Source: Gemmatimonadales bacterium (GTDB lineage: Bacteria; Gemmatimonadota; Gemmatimonadetes; Gemmatimonadales; GWC2-71-9). From it: a DNA stretch of 40,508 nucleotides. Location of the stretch: assembly GCA_025935995.1 (NCBI GenBank), contig JAICUF010000011.1:1-40508 (forward strand). The letters run 5' to 3'. This document shows, in pieces, positions 1 through 11,949 of this stretch; the stretch's first letter is position 1, and every line of letters starts with the position of its first letter. A program made the translations under genes and the position numbers. Under the pieces are notes generated by a model that had not been told where the DNA came from, did not search any database, and saw only the letters and a list, made by a program, of their open reading frames with translations.

Positions 1-70
1 CGGGCCGCGCCGTAGCTTTCTCCCCATCAGCATTCCAGTCCCGAACAGTCACGCCCTTTCAGGAGGAGTT

Positions 71-223
71 ATGCTCTGGACCATCTTCGTGATCCTGCTC
101 GTCTTGTGGCTGCTCGGCGTCGTCACCTCGTACACGATGGGCGGGTTCATCCACATCCTTCTGGTGCTGGCCATCGTCGTGGTGCTGATCCGCGTCATCC
201 AGGGCCGTCGGCCGATCGACTGA
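71..223 (+). CDS. lmo0937-type small membrane protein
   Basis: This 50-residue protein is almost entirely two hydrophobic helices (about residues 4-18 and 24-41) followed by a short basic tail containing QGRRP. The sequence MLWTIFVILLVLWLLG and the following TSYTMGG turn match what I remember of the lmo0937 family, small membrane proteins of unknown function common in soil bacteria and often stress-associated. A strong ribosome site (aggaggag, 61-68) sits just before the ATG, which fixes the start. The stop overlaps the ATG of the next gene, so the two are translationally coupled. No biochemical role can be assigned. Confidence 0.85.
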   Translation: MLWTIFVILLVLWLLGVVTSYTMGGFIHILLVLAIVVVLIRVIQGRRPID

Positions 224-444
224 TGAAAGTCGCCACCCTCGTCGGCATCATTCTGCTCGTGCTCGGTGTGGTCGGCTTCGCGCTCGGCGGATTCTCCTTC
301 ACCCGACGCGAGAAGGTCCTCGACGTGGGGCCGATCCAGGCCACCGCCGCACGCGAGCACCACGTCGCCGTCTCCCCGATCCTCAGCGGCATCGCCGTGA
401 TCGGCGGCATCGCACTCATCGCCGTGGGTGCCCGGCGCGTCTGA
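223..444 (+). CDS. small two-helix membrane protein
   Basis: This 73-residue protein has an N-terminal hydrophobic helix (about 4-24), a polar middle with REKVLDVGPIQATAAREHHV, and a second helix (about 50-69) ending in a basic tail. The layout resembles short uncharacterised membrane proteins of the DUF3185 kind, but I am not certain of the family. Its ATG shares bases with the stop of the lmo0937-type gene, so the pair is one transcript. A perfect terminator hairpin follows 15 bases after the stop. Function unknown; probably envelope or stress related, judging only from its partner. Confidence 0.75.
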   Translation: MKVATLVGIILLVLGVVGFALGGFSFTRREKVLDVGPIQATAAREHHVAVSPILSGIAVIGGIALIAVGARRV

Positions 445-459
445 GCGGACCGGCGATGC

Positions 460-498
460 AAAAAGAGCGGGGCACCTCGCCGGTGCCCCGCTCTTTTT
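460..498. terminator. bidirectional intrinsic terminator
   Basis: A perfect 17-bp inverted repeat (460-476 and 482-498) encloses a 5-base loop (tcgcc). The stem has a run of A on its left edge and T on its right edge, so it can end transcription from both sides. It separates the small membrane-protein pair on the plus strand from the convergent D,D-carboxypeptidase gene on the minus strand. Confidence 0.92.
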
Positions 499-515
499 CG
501 TGTGCTGCCGTCTCG

Positions 516-2087
516 TCAGCGCGTCGTGTCGCTCTTCGACTCGGGGCGCTGCCACCAGACGGGCGGAGCCGTCGGCTCGCCGCCGAGCTGAACGCCAGCG
601 TCGGGGGTGCTGTCGGCCGGAATCACGACGCCGTCGGCGCCCAGCTCGCGGAAGAGCCGCCACTGTGCCTGCCGCGCTGCCCACGGCCGCGGACCGTTGT
701 ACATGAGCGAGACCAGCAGCACGCCGTCGGCGCGCCCGAGATAGCCGACGACGGTGGACACGTCGCTGAGCGTTCCCGTCTTCGCTCGAACCACGCCCGA
801 GCCCGGGAAGCCGGTGCTGAGGCGGCGGAGCGTGCCGGAGCCGTTGGCCGGCAGCAGCTGCGGGAAGTTCCGGCCGGCCGAGGTCATTGGGAACTTGGCG
901 AGGTAGGCAACGAAGGTGGACGGGGTGACACGGTCTTCGTTCGAGAGGCCGCTGCCGTCGACCAGGTGCACGCCGTTCTGATAGCCCGTGATGTCCCGGA
1001 TGTGCTGCATCAGAGCGGCCGGTGCCTGTGCGCCGCGGCCGGCGGCCCATTGGAGCAGCAGCTCGGCGCCGATGTTGAGGCTGCGGCGGTTCACTTCGCT
1101 CGCCACCGAGTCGAGCACCGGCGAATTCACCTCGGCGAGGACGCGGGGGGCGTTCGGGCCTGCCGGCGGGAAGCCGGTCGCAGTCCAGGTGATGCCGACC
1201 TGCCGGAGGGCGTAGGCCCAGGCGGCATTCAGCACGAGCCGGGGATTCGCGGCCGTCGCCGAGAACCGCCTGGCCCGGGCCCGCTGGCCGATGGTGCCGC
1301 TCACGATCCAGCCGCCGCCCGCCTTGGGTCGGAACGCCAGCCGGCTCCGGGTGCCCCGACGCGTGGTGGCGGTGACGGTGACGATCGACGAGAGCCCCTG
1401 CGGCGATTCGTCGACAACGATCGCGCGGGAGCCGACGCGGACACCCGGACGCACCGTGAACCAGACCACGTTCTCGTGCAGCGTGAGCGGTCCGATGAGC
1501 GGTGCGAACAAGCGGCCGCGGTGGCGGGCTGACCAGACGTCGGGGAAGACGGCATCGGCCGGCCCGTCGGCGCTCTGGACCTGCAGCGGGCCCGTGAGCC
1601 GCCGCACGCCGGCGTTGGCAAGCTGCTGCGCCAGGTCGAGCAGCGTCGGACCAGACCCTTCAGCCCGCTCGAACGTGACGTCGCCGTTGAGCTCGAGCGC
1701 CCAGCTGCCGACCCATTCACCCGTCTGCGAGTTGAGGTGCCCGGTGCCGACCACCCGCGTCGGACGGCGGGCATTGCCGCCGAGGATGCTGCGGGCGAAC
1801 CCGGTGGTGAAGAGCTTGACCGTGGAAGCCGGAACCAGCGGTTCCTCGGGCCGGACACTCCAGAGGAGCCGCCCCTCCTGATCGGCGACCGCGATGCCCC
1901 ATGTCCCGGGCGCGCTTCGAGTTGCGCCGCGGAACCAGTTTTCGAGCCGGGATTCGACCCACTCGCTGTCGTTCTGCTGAGTCTGGGCCTGGAGGGAGGC
2001 GGTGGCGGCCGGCGCGAGGCCGACGCACAGGGCCGCCACGGAGAGGCGGCGGGCGAGAGGACAGGTCAGAAGATGGCCCGGCAGCAC
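516..2087 (-). CDS. dacB: D-alanyl-D-alanine carboxypeptidase/endopeptidase, PBP4 family
   Basis: The 523-residue protein belongs to peptidase family S13 (PBP4/DacB), periplasmic enzymes that trim the terminal D-Ala of peptidoglycan stem peptides and cut cross-links. The three penicillin-binding motifs are in order: SxxK as S88-T-V-K91 (nucleophile), SLN at 336-338, and KTG at 436-438. The long insertion between the first two motifs (about 100-330) is characteristic of this class. An N-terminal signal peptide (LARRLSVAALCVGLAPAATA) precedes the mature part. The start is GTG, with gggagg about 11 bases upstream; a GTG within the signal peptide is an alternative. The C-terminal tail after about residue 480 is variable and Pro-rich. 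It is a single-gene unit ending at the bidirectional terminator. Confidence 0.93.
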   Translation of the reverse strand: MLPGHLLTCPLARRLSVAALCVGLAPAATASLQAQTQQNDSEWVESRLENWFRGATRSAPGTWGIAVADQEGRLLWSVRPEEPLVPASTVKLFTTGFARSILGGNARRPTRVVGTGHLNSQTGEWVGSWALELNGDVTFERAEGSGPTLLDLAQQLANAGVRRLTGPLQVQSADGPADAVFPDVWSARHRGRLFAPLIGPLTLHENVVWFTVRPGVRVGSRAIVVDESPQGLSSIVTVTATTRRGTRSRLAFRPKAGGGWIVSGTIGQRARARRFSATAANPRLVLNAAWAYALRQVGITWTATGFPPAGPNAPRVLAEVNSPVLDSVASEVNRRSLNIGAELLLQWAAGRGAQAPAALMQHIRDITGYQNGVHLVDGSGLSNEDRVTPSTFVAYLAKFPMTSAGRNFPQLLPANGSGTLRRLSTGFPGSGVVRAKTGTLSDVSTVVGYLGRADGVLLVSLMYNGPRPWAARQAQWRLFRELGADGVVIPADSTPDAGVQLGGEPTAPPVWWQRPESKSDTTR

Positions 2088-2180
2088 GATCAGACAGGCC
2101 TCCCCGGTGGCGGCGCTGGTGTGTGTAGCACTCTTGTCAGGTTGGCCCGGCGAAGAAACGGCTGGAACAACTGTCGCCGC

Positions 2181-2210
2181 AAGCTATTGCACCGTGGCCA
2201 TCGCTGTCAA
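2181..2210 (-). promoter_or_regulatory. candidate sigma70-type promoter for dacB
   Basis: On the minus strand a perfect TTGACA (2205-2210) is followed after 18 bases by TAGCTT (2181-2186), a weak -10 match. It would give a leader of about 90 bases before the dacB GTG. The -35 is convincing and the -10 is not. Confidence 0.4.
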
Positions 2211-2517
2211 TGCACAAACTCAATACAGTAGCCAGCTTAGAAGGGGCGATCGCCTGGCCTCCCGACACAACGGGATCGGGCGGCCCCCGGTTCCAGCACG
2301 CCGGCGCGCGTCGGAAGGGCAAGATCCAGGCCCGGTTGGCAGGATGCACTCGAGCGGGTCCAGCGCGTCGTGAGCCGGGGAACCGCCGGTCGGGCGGTTT
2401 TCCCGGGTGACTGGGCTCACAGAGGGCGCTTCCCACTGCCGGTATCATTGCGACCCTGCATCAGTCGGATGCGACGACGCAGCACAACAATGCGGCACCG
2501 AGGGAGGCAATTCGCGC
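2211..2517. other. intergenic region between divergent dacB and lipoprotein gene
   Basis: No convincing gene is visible here. The short open frames on both strands lack ribosome sites and family resemblance. The only clear structure is an imperfect GC-rich hairpin at 2375-2407 (13-base arms, one bulge, one G-T pair). It has no following T-run, so it is not a standard terminator. Promoters for the downstream plus-strand lipoprotein gene should lie here, but I could not pick one with confidence. Confidence 0.5.
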
Positions 2518-2859
2518 ATGATCCGGCTCTTCACGGCACTCACTGGCGTCGCTCTCACCGGCACACTCGCGTGCAGCCAGAACGCGGCCCGGGACATCGA
2601 TCAACCGGTGTCCGCGCGTCCCGACACCACGGGCGTCAGGGACACGACGTCGCCAGCCTACAAGTCGATGCAGCGCTCCGACAGCGCGACGCTTACGCGC
2701 ACCGATACCGTCACGACCCGCACCGACACCACCGCGCCCGCCACGCGCAACGACACCACCGCGATGACGCGCGACTCGGCGGGTCATATGGTGACGCCGC
2801 CGCCGGCGGTTCGCGACACGACCGGCACGCAGCCGGCAACGAATCCCCCACCCCGCTAG
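2518..2859 (+). CDS. small Thr/Asp-rich lipoprotein
   Basis: This 113-residue protein starts with a lipoprotein signal (MIRLFTALTGVALTGTLAC, lipid-attachment Cys at 19). The mature part is low-complexity and rich in Thr, Asp, Arg and Pro, with repeated RTDT, TRTDTT and RNDTT units. It is probably an extended, disordered chain anchored to the outer membrane. The ATG has a good ribosome site (gaggga, about 15 bases upstream). I do not recognise a family or function. The Gly-rich peptide 89 bases downstream is on the same strand and likely shares the transcript. Confidence 0.75.
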   Translation: MIRLFTALTGVALTGTLACSQNAARDIDQPVSARPDTTGVRDTTSPAYKSMQRSDSATLTRTDTVTTRTDTTAPATRNDTTAMTRDSAGHMVTPPPAVRDTTGTQPATNPPPR

Positions 2860-2948
2860 GTGGGGTTGGCCGCCGGCTCGATCGCGGCGGCGACGGCGCG
2901 CCTGGCGCGCACGTGTTCACAGCAGGGCTGCAACTCAAGGAGGCACAG

Positions 2949-3134
2949 ATGGCGAATCAGAACGACAACCCGTCCCGCGGCGGAAGCAGCGGAACCGGGG
3001 ACCGTGGCCGCCAGGGCGGCCAGGGACAGCAGGACGACCGTGACCTCGAAAGCGGCCAGGGCGGCCGCGGCAACCGGGGCGGAAGCTCGGGCGGACAGAG
3101 CGACCGCAGCGGCGCCGGACGCACCGGCGAATAG
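2949..3134 (+). CDS. Gly/Arg/Asp-rich hydrophilic small protein
   Basis: The 61-residue protein contains almost only Gly, Ser, Arg, Asp, Gln and Asn (for example RGRQGGQGQQDDRD) and must be disordered. Its composition recalls small stress-induced hydrophilic proteins (KGG/GsiB-like), but it lacks a clean KGG repeat, so that is only an analogy. A very strong ribosome site (aaggagg, 2938-2944) precedes the ATG and a strong terminator follows the stop, which supports a real, highly translated gene. It is close behind the Thr-rich lipoprotein on the same strand. Confidence 0.7.
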   Translation: MANQNDNPSRGGSSGTGDRGRQGGQGQQDDRDLESGQGGRGNRGGSSGGQSDRSGAGRTGE

Positions 3135-3165
3135 CAGTACCGCAGTTCTTCAGACCCGTGAAAAC

Positions 3166-3196
3166 GATCGGGCGCCGGCAGTGCCGGCGCCCGATC
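3166..3196. terminator. intrinsic terminator between convergent genes
   Basis: A near-perfect inverted repeat with 14-15-bp GC-rich arms (3166-3180 and 3182-3196) and a tiny loop, with AAAAC before it and TTCAT after. It lies between the Gly-rich peptide gene (plus) and the acyl-CoA dehydrogenase gene (minus) and can serve both. Confidence 0.8.
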
Positions 3197-3218
3197 TTCA
3201 TGCGGAATCCAGTCGGGG

Positions 3219-4382
3219 TCAGCGCAGCATCGCCTTGGCGATCGTCTGCAGCTGCATGTTGCTCGTGCCCTCGTAGATCGTTCCGATCTTCGCATCCCGG
3301 TAGAATTTCTCGGCCGGATATTCCTTCGAGTAGCCGTAGCCGCCGAACAGCTCCAGGCATTTCGACGTGGTGCGGTCGGCCATCTGCGAGCTGAAGAGCT
3401 TGGCCATCGCCGCCTCCTGCGCGAATGGCTGCCCGGAGTCCTTGAGGCGGGCCGCGTTGTAGACCATGAGCCGCGCCGCCTCGAGGTCGGTGGCGAGCTG
3501 CGCGAGCTGGAACTGCACCGCCTGGAAGTCGGCGATCGCCTTCCCGAACTGCTTTCGCTCCTTCACGTACGACGTGGCCGCCTCGAGGGCCCCGCGCGCC
3601 ACGCCGATCATCTGTGCGCCGATGCCGATGCGTCCCTCGTTGAGCGTCTCGATCGAGATCCTGTAGCCCTGGCCGACGGGGCCGAGGACATTCTCGTTCG
3701 GCACCCGGCACTGCTCGAGAATCAGCTCGGTGGTGCTCGAGGCGCGGATGCCGAGCTTGTTTTCCTTCCGGCCGACGGAGAACCCCTCGAAGCCGCGCTC
3801 CACCATGAACGCGGTGATGCCCTTGTAGCCCTTCGAGAAGTCGGCATTGGCGAAGACGATGAAGAAGCCCGCCTCGGCGCCGTTGGTGATCCAGAACTTC
3901 CGCCCCGTCAGCTCCCAGTGGTCCCCCTTCGACTCGGCGCGGGTGGCCAGGGCGAAGGCATCGCTGCCACTCCCCGGCTCGCTGAGCGCGAAGGCGCCGA
4001 GGAGGGCGGACGTGAGCCTCGGGAAGTAGCGCGCCTTCTGCTCCTCGCTGGCCCAGCGGAGCACGGCATTGTTCACCAGAGTGTTGTGGACGTCGACGTA
4101 GATCGCGGCGGAGGCGTCCACTCGCGCCAGCTCCTCGATGGCGAGGGCGGCCATGAAGATGCTGCCGTCGGCGCCGCCCCACCGTTCCGGAACCTCGATG
4201 CCCATGAGCCCCAGCTCGAAGAACTTGGGGATGATGTCATCGTTGAAGTGGGCGGCCTCGTCCATCTCGCTCACGTGCGGGCGCACCTCGGTCTCGGCGA
4301 AGTCCCGCACGGCATCGCGGAACATGGCCTCTTCCTCGGAAAGCATCGTGAGCGCCTGTGGCGCCGTGCTGACATCCTGCAT
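3219..4382 (-). CDS. acyl-CoA dehydrogenase, short/medium-chain type
   Basis: This 387-residue FAD enzyme introduces the alpha-beta double bond into acyl-CoA and passes electrons to ETF. The length is normal for the family. The flavin/substrate signature is present as FALSEPGSGSDAF. The C-terminal stretch LELFGGYGYSKEYP and IYEGTSNMQ carries the catalytic Glu in YEGT, the position used by short- and medium-chain enzymes. The start chosen is the ATG giving MQDVSTAP; ribosome-site support is weak, and an internal ATG at MLSEEE is possible. It lies 61 bases behind the MetF-fusion gene on the same strand and may be read from the methionine operon, although its metabolic link is unclear. The exact acyl chain (butyryl, isovaleryl or other) cannot be told. 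Confidence 0.92.
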   Translation of the reverse strand: MQDVSTAPQALTMLSEEEAMFRDAVRDFAETEVRPHVSEMDEAAHFNDDIIPKFFELGLMGIEVPERWGGADGSIFMAALAIEELARVDASAAIYVDVHNTLVNNAVLRWASEEQKARYFPRLTSALLGAFALSEPGSGSDAFALATRAESKGDHWELTGRKFWITNGAEAGFFIVFANADFSKGYKGITAFMVERGFEGFSVGRKENKLGIRASSTTELILEQCRVPNENVLGPVGQGYRISIETLNEGRIGIGAQMIGVARGALEAATSYVKERKQFGKAIADFQAVQFQLAQLATDLEAARLMVYNAARLKDSGQPFAQEAAMAKLFSSQMADRTTSKCLELFGGYGYSKEYPAEKFYRDAKIGTIYEGTSNMQLQTIAKAMLR

Positions 4383-4443
4383 CGCAACCCCGTGGTCAGG
4401 GAAGAACGGTGGGGAGCTAAAATACCGCCGTGAGGCGGCAGCT

Positions 4444-6287
4444 TCAACGCGCCGCGGCGGGTCCCAGCACGTCGAGCGCGACGCCCACTCGTCCGAGGGG
4501 CGCCGAGACCTGCATCCCCTGTACCCTCCCGGCGACGGCGGCGGCCATCTCGCGCGCGATGCCCACGCCCTCGGCGAGGGCGGCCTCCTTCCCGGACGTG
4601 CTGGCCCGACGCATCCGCTCGAGCACCTCTCCGGGGACGCTGATTCCGGGCACCTCATTGGCCAGGAATTCGGCGTTCCGGAGCGAGACGAGCGGCCAGA
4701 TGCCGGCCACGATCGGGATCCGGAACGCCTCCACCCGCTGGAGAAAACGGTCGAGCTGCTCGAGGTCGAACACGGGCTGGGTCACGGCATACTCGGCGCC
4801 CGCCTCGACCTTCCAGGCGAAGCGCCTGAGCTCCCGCTCGAGATCGGGAGCCGCCGGATTCACCCCCACGCCGATCAGGAAGCGGGTTGGATCGCCGAGG
4901 GCGTTGCCGCCCGGATCGAGGCCGTGGTTGAGCCGCGCGACGAGGTTCGTGAGCCCGATCGAATCGATGTCGAAGACGGCCGTGGCGTCGGGGTAGGGGC
5001 CCATCTTGGGCGGGTCGCCCGTGATGATGAGCAGATTGTTGAGCCCGCTCGCGGCGGCGCCGAGCAGGTCGGACAGCATGCCGAGGAGGTTCCGGTCGCG
5101 GCACGCGTAGTGGACGACCGCTTCCATGCCGACCTCGCGCTGGATCAGGAGTCCCGACAGCAGGGCGCCCATCCGGCTCTGCGCGCGCGGACCATCCGGG
5201 ACGTTCACGGCATCCACCCCCGCCGCCTGGAGCGCCCGGACCTGCTGGTACATCGGCGACGGGTCCACGCCGCGGGGCGGGACGATCTCGACCGTGGTGA
5301 CGAACTCGCCGCGGGCCAGCCGCGCCGCGAGGCGCGACCGATCGGCCAGCGGAATGGGCTCGAGCGCGGTGGCCGGGAGGGGGGCCGGGGCCGCGACCGT
5401 CAGGTGCCGCGGCGAGACGCTTTGCACGAAGGACACGATCTCACGGATGTGCGCGGGCGTGGTCCCGCAGCAGCCGCCCACCAGCCGCGCACCGGCTTCG
5501 ACCATGCGCCGTGCGTAGCTCGCCATGTACTCGGGGCTCGCCATGTAGATCTTGCGGTCGCCCACCTCGCGCGGGAGGCCGGCGTTGGGCTGCGCCGAAA
5601 TCGGCACCGTCACCACGCGGGCGAGCTTTTCCACCACCTCGAGCACGCCATGCGGCCCGACCGAGCAGTTGACGCCCACGACGTCGACGCCGAGGGCCTC
5701 GAGCTCGGGGCCGAAGCTCTCGGGATCGGTGCCGTAATGGGTCTTCCCGTCCGTGCCCACCGTCATCTGCGCGATCACGGGCAGGTCCGTCGCGGAGCGT
5801 ACGGCCTCCAGTGCGGCGGCCAGCTCGGCCACGTCGCTGAAGGTCTCGAGCACGAAGCCGCTCACCCCGCCGTCGGCGAGGCCGCGCACCTGCCGGAGGA
5901 ACGCCTCGCGCGCCTCGGCCACCGAGAGCTCGCCGAACGGCTCGAGGCGCACGCCGAGCGGTCCGATGGCGCCGACCACGGCGGCGCGTGCGCCGGCGGC
6001 GTCGCGCGCCAGCGCCGCGGCGGCCGCGTTGATGCGCTCGGTCTCCGCCGCGAGGCCGTGCGTCGCGAGCTTGAGCGGGTTGGCGCCGAAGGTATTGGTC
6101 TCGATGATGTCCGCGCCCGCCCGCACGTACTCGCGGTGGATGTCGGTGACGAGATCGGGCTGGCGCAGGTTCAGCTCGTCATAACAGACGTTCAGGAAGA
6201 CGCCGCGGCCATAGAGCATCGTGCCCATGGCGCCGTCCACCACGTGCACGCGGCCGTCGGTCAGGAGCTCGCGCAGCGTGCGCTCGC

Positions 6288-6291
<4 letters not shown>
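4444..6291 (-). CDS. bifunctional homocysteine S-methyltransferase / 5,10-methylene-THF reductase
   Basis: The 615-residue protein joins two domains. Residues about 1-295 are a Pfam S-methyl_trans barrel that transfers a methyl group to homocysteine; the zinc cysteines are seen in GVNCSVGP and VGGCCGTTP. Residues about 315-600 are a MetF-type flavoprotein ([13 protein letters not shown] at its start), which makes 5-methyl-THF from 5,10-methylene-THF. The combination equals the YitJ-like fusion known from Bacillus. Its ATG overlaps the stop of metH (TGATG), so it is translationally coupled to metH and controlled by the same upstream riboswitch. It supplies methyl-THF for MetH and could also methylate homocysteine from another donor. 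Both domains appear complete. Confidence 0.93.
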
Positions 6292-10007
<3,716 letters not shown>

Positions 10008-10020
10008 CGGTGGTCTCCAG

Positions 10021-10063
10021 CAGAAAGCCCGGGCTAAAACAGCTCCGGGCGGGGCGTTTTAGC
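10021..10063 (-). terminator. riboswitch expression platform: terminator and competing antiterminator
   Basis: On the minus strand, 10050-10027 folds into a 9-bp hairpin with one bulged A and a GTTTT loop, followed by TTTCTG, which is terminator-like. The 8-base element GCTAAAAC (10063-10056), part of the aptamer pseudoknot, is perfectly complementary to GTTTTAGC (10040-10033), which includes the loop and 3' arm of that hairpin. Aptamer folding would free the terminator, and its absence would allow the alternative 8-bp pairing. The T-run is short, so blocking of translation instead of termination is possible. Confidence 0.6.
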
Positions 10064-10105
10064 GGTTGTTTAACGTGGTCGCAATAGGCGCAAATCACCA
10101 CGGAG
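10052..10105 (-). promoter_or_regulatory. SAM-II riboswitch aptamer upstream of metH
   Basis: Read on the minus strand, the leader shows the SAM-II hallmarks: CGTGGTGATTTG, then a short loop, TTGC, then CCACGTTAAAC and finally CGCTAAAACG. The P1 stem pairs 10097-10102 with 10074-10079. The GCTAAAA element (within 10056-10063) is the 3' pseudoknot strand. The order and wording match the SAM-II consensus I remember from alphaproteobacterial met genes. SAM binding stabilises the pseudoknot and lowers expression. Its position, about 45 bases before the metH start, fits. Assignment is by eye, not by covariance model. Confidence 0.85.
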
Positions 10106-10150
10106 CAGTTGTGCCGGTAATCTAGCAGCCGAGGGCCCGAACGGGAGGGC

Positions 10151-10495
10151 TCAGCGCCACCGCGCGAGGATGGCGCGGACCATGGCGGTGCGTTGAGGGG
10201 CGGAGGCCCGGCGAATCACGTCGCGGTGGCGCCGAGGATCCCAGCCGGCGAGCGTCTGCGCAGCGAGGCTCCGCAGCATCTCCTCGGGCGCCATCGCGTG
10301 GGGGAGGCCGGCTTCCTCATCGAGCAGCAGCTTGCCGTCGAAGAGGGCGGCCTCGCGGAGCACCGTCTCCGACTCGGGCGAGCGGACCTCACCGACTGCC
10401 TTGAGCAGTGCAAGGGCATGGATCCACTGCGGGCGGCGCCCCGCGATGAGGCCGCCGGCCAGGAGCCGTCTCAGATGCTCGTGCGCTCCGGGCAT
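10151..10495 (-). CDS. small helical protein of unknown function
   Basis: This 114-residue protein is predicted to be mostly helical and rich in Ala, Leu and Arg. It looks like two or three helical-repeat units (RRLLAGGLIAGRRPQW, MLRSLAAQTLAGWDP), perhaps HEAT-like, with no Cys and no membrane segment. I do not recognise a family. Its ATG lies three bases after the stop of the transglutaminase-like gene, so the two are almost surely one operon and the proteins may act together. The gene ends close to the metH leader region on the same strand. Confidence 0.65.
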   Translation of the reverse strand: MPGAHEHLRRLLAGGLIAGRRPQWIHALALLKAVGEVRSPESETVLREAALFDGKLLLDEEAGLPHAMAPEEMLRSLAAQTLAGWDPRRHRDVIRRASAPQRTAMVRAILARWR

Positions 10496-10498
10496 CGG

Positions 10499-11824
10499 CT
10501 ACACCCAGAAGAAGGAGATCGTGGTGCCGGCCTCGGGCACGATGCTCGTCTCGACGCTGAGCCCGTTGACGACGCGCTCTCCCAGCGGATCCGGCTGGCC
10601 GGGATCGGGATGCTGCGTTTCGTACAACCGGCCGTCTCCGGGCAGCGAGCCGAGCATGTAGCCCACGGCGCGGTCGAGATAGTCCCGGCGGAAGGTGCCG
10701 AGCGTGCCGACCGCGACCGCCCGGGCGGGATTGCTCCGCGGCAGCGCGAAGCGGCCGAGCCGCACCGCGGCCGATCGGAACGAGGCATCGTAGAGGTACC
10801 ACCGGCCGCGAAAGCGAAGGAAGTTTACGCAATGGCCGTCGCCCAGCTTGCCGGGCTGGCCCCAGAAGCGATAGCGGCGCCGCGTCACCGATCGCACGGG
10901 TGAGCGGCTGATGGGCCGCTCGTCGGCGTCATGGAACCGGCTCGCGGTCTCGACCGGCCGGGAGCGGTTGAGACCCGGGTCGGTCACCACCAGCGCGCAC
11001 CATTTGGCTCGCGCCTTCGGCAGCATTTCCCAATTGACCAGGAAGGCGCGGCGCTCGAGCCGGATGCCCTGAGCGCCGGCCATGGCCTGGAACATCCGGT
11101 ACCAGCCGCCGCAGTAGCCGCCGCCCTTGAGGAGCATGTCGCGCACCGTCCACGCCGGCGCGGCGTAGCGGAGGCCGGATCGAGGCAGTGCGGCGAGCAT
11201 CGCATCGCAGATCTCCTTCGCGTTCCGGCATCCGGCGGCCCACTCGGCGGTCCACTGCATCACCGGCAGGTAGCTCCACGCTCCGTCGGCGGCGAACGCG
11301 TCGGGTTCGGCCCACATGGACGGGGAAAGCGGCCGCCGCCAGGTCAGGCAGATCTCGTGCTCCGAGGTGCCGATCTCGCAGCGCCGGTCGTCGACGGTGA
11401 CGTGCCAGCGCCATTCAGGCCGCTCGATCCCGGCCCGGTTCGGGAATCGGCGCGCCGTCCGGAAGGTGACCGGCGCCGAAAGGCCATCGGGGCCGAATCG
11501 GAGCGAGACCCTGCGTGTGGAGATGCCCGGCGAGCCATCGGCGCCGATCCGGCAGGTCAGCTCGCGCCGCCCGCCCGGTGCCCTGGCAAAGACGACCCGC
11601 ACCGCCGGGCGGGCGCCCCGCACGTACGCGGCCACCGCGCTCCGCCGCCCGGCGATCCACTCGGGCTCGATTCCCACGAGCCGGTCGGTAGCCGGGCTTC
11701 GGAGCGGAATGGCATCGCGGTTTCCCGGCCAGGCAAAGGCGATGCTGTGCAGCGTGAACAGGGGCGGCAGGAGCGGCTCCGGGAAAGTGAGCCTGGAGAT
11801 ACGGGCTGAAAAGCGGCTTGGCAA
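10499..11824 (-). CDS. transglutaminase-like cysteine enzyme
   Basis: The protein (441 residues from a TTG start) has the layout of a transglutaminase/papain-like fold in its middle. A Cys opens a helix in GGGYCGGWYRMFQAM (Cys238), a His lies in GDGHCVNFL (His331) and an Asp in WYLYDASF (Asp346), spaced as a Cys-His-Asp triad. Members of this superfamily cut or cross-link peptides. The N-terminal 150 residues are beta-rich and unrecognised. There is no signal peptide. The start is unsure: the TTG used here has no obvious ribosome site, and a GTG at 11677 would remove about 49 residues. It is divergent from the lanthipeptide-like operon, sharing a promoter region of about 125 bases. A role in leader removal is possible but only inferred from position. 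Confidence 0.7.
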   Translation of the reverse strand: MPSRFSARISRLTFPEPLLPPLFTLHSIAFAWPGNRDAIPLRSPATDRLVGIEPEWIAGRRSAVAAYVRGARPAVRVVFARAPGGRRELTCRIGADGSPGISTRRVSLRFGPDGLSAPVTFRTARRFPNRAGIERPEWRWHVTVDDRRCEIGTSEHEICLTWRRPLSPSMWAEPDAFAADGAWSYLPVMQWTAEWAAGCRNAKEICDAMLAALPRSGLRYAAPAWTVRDMLLKGGGYCGGWYRMFQAMAGAQGIRLERRAFLVNWEMLPKARAKWCALVVTDPGLNRSRPVETASRFHDADERPISRSPVRSVTRRRYRFWGQPGKLGDGHCVNFLRFRGRWYLYDASFRSAAVRLGRFALPRSNPARAVAVGTLGTFRRDYLDRAVGYMLGSLPGDGRLYETQHPDPGQPDPLGERVVNGLSVETSIVPEAGTTISFFWV

Positions 11825-11834
11825 GTGCGCGCGC

Positions 11835-11863
11835 TTGACGCGCCTTCGCCGGGCTCGTATATC
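11835..11863 (+). promoter_or_regulatory. strong sigma70-type promoter for the lanthipeptide-like operon
   Basis: TTGACG (11835-11840) and TATATC (11858-11863) are spaced by exactly 17 bases. This gives a start site near 11870 and a leader of about 80 bases before the precursor ATG. It is one of the best promoter matches in the window. The AT-rich -10 stands out in very GC-rich surroundings. Confidence 0.65.
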
Positions 11864-11949
11864 AGCGATCTGCCCACCGAATATCGCGATGGTGCAACAC
11901 CGGCGGCTCCAACGCCGGGCGCTCGACCCACCTCATCTCCGGAGGGTGC

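Noticed and set aside
2375-2407. GC-rich hairpin as a terminator
   Set aside because: The stem is imperfect, no T-run follows and no gene ends just before it. It is kept only as a note in the intergenic entry.
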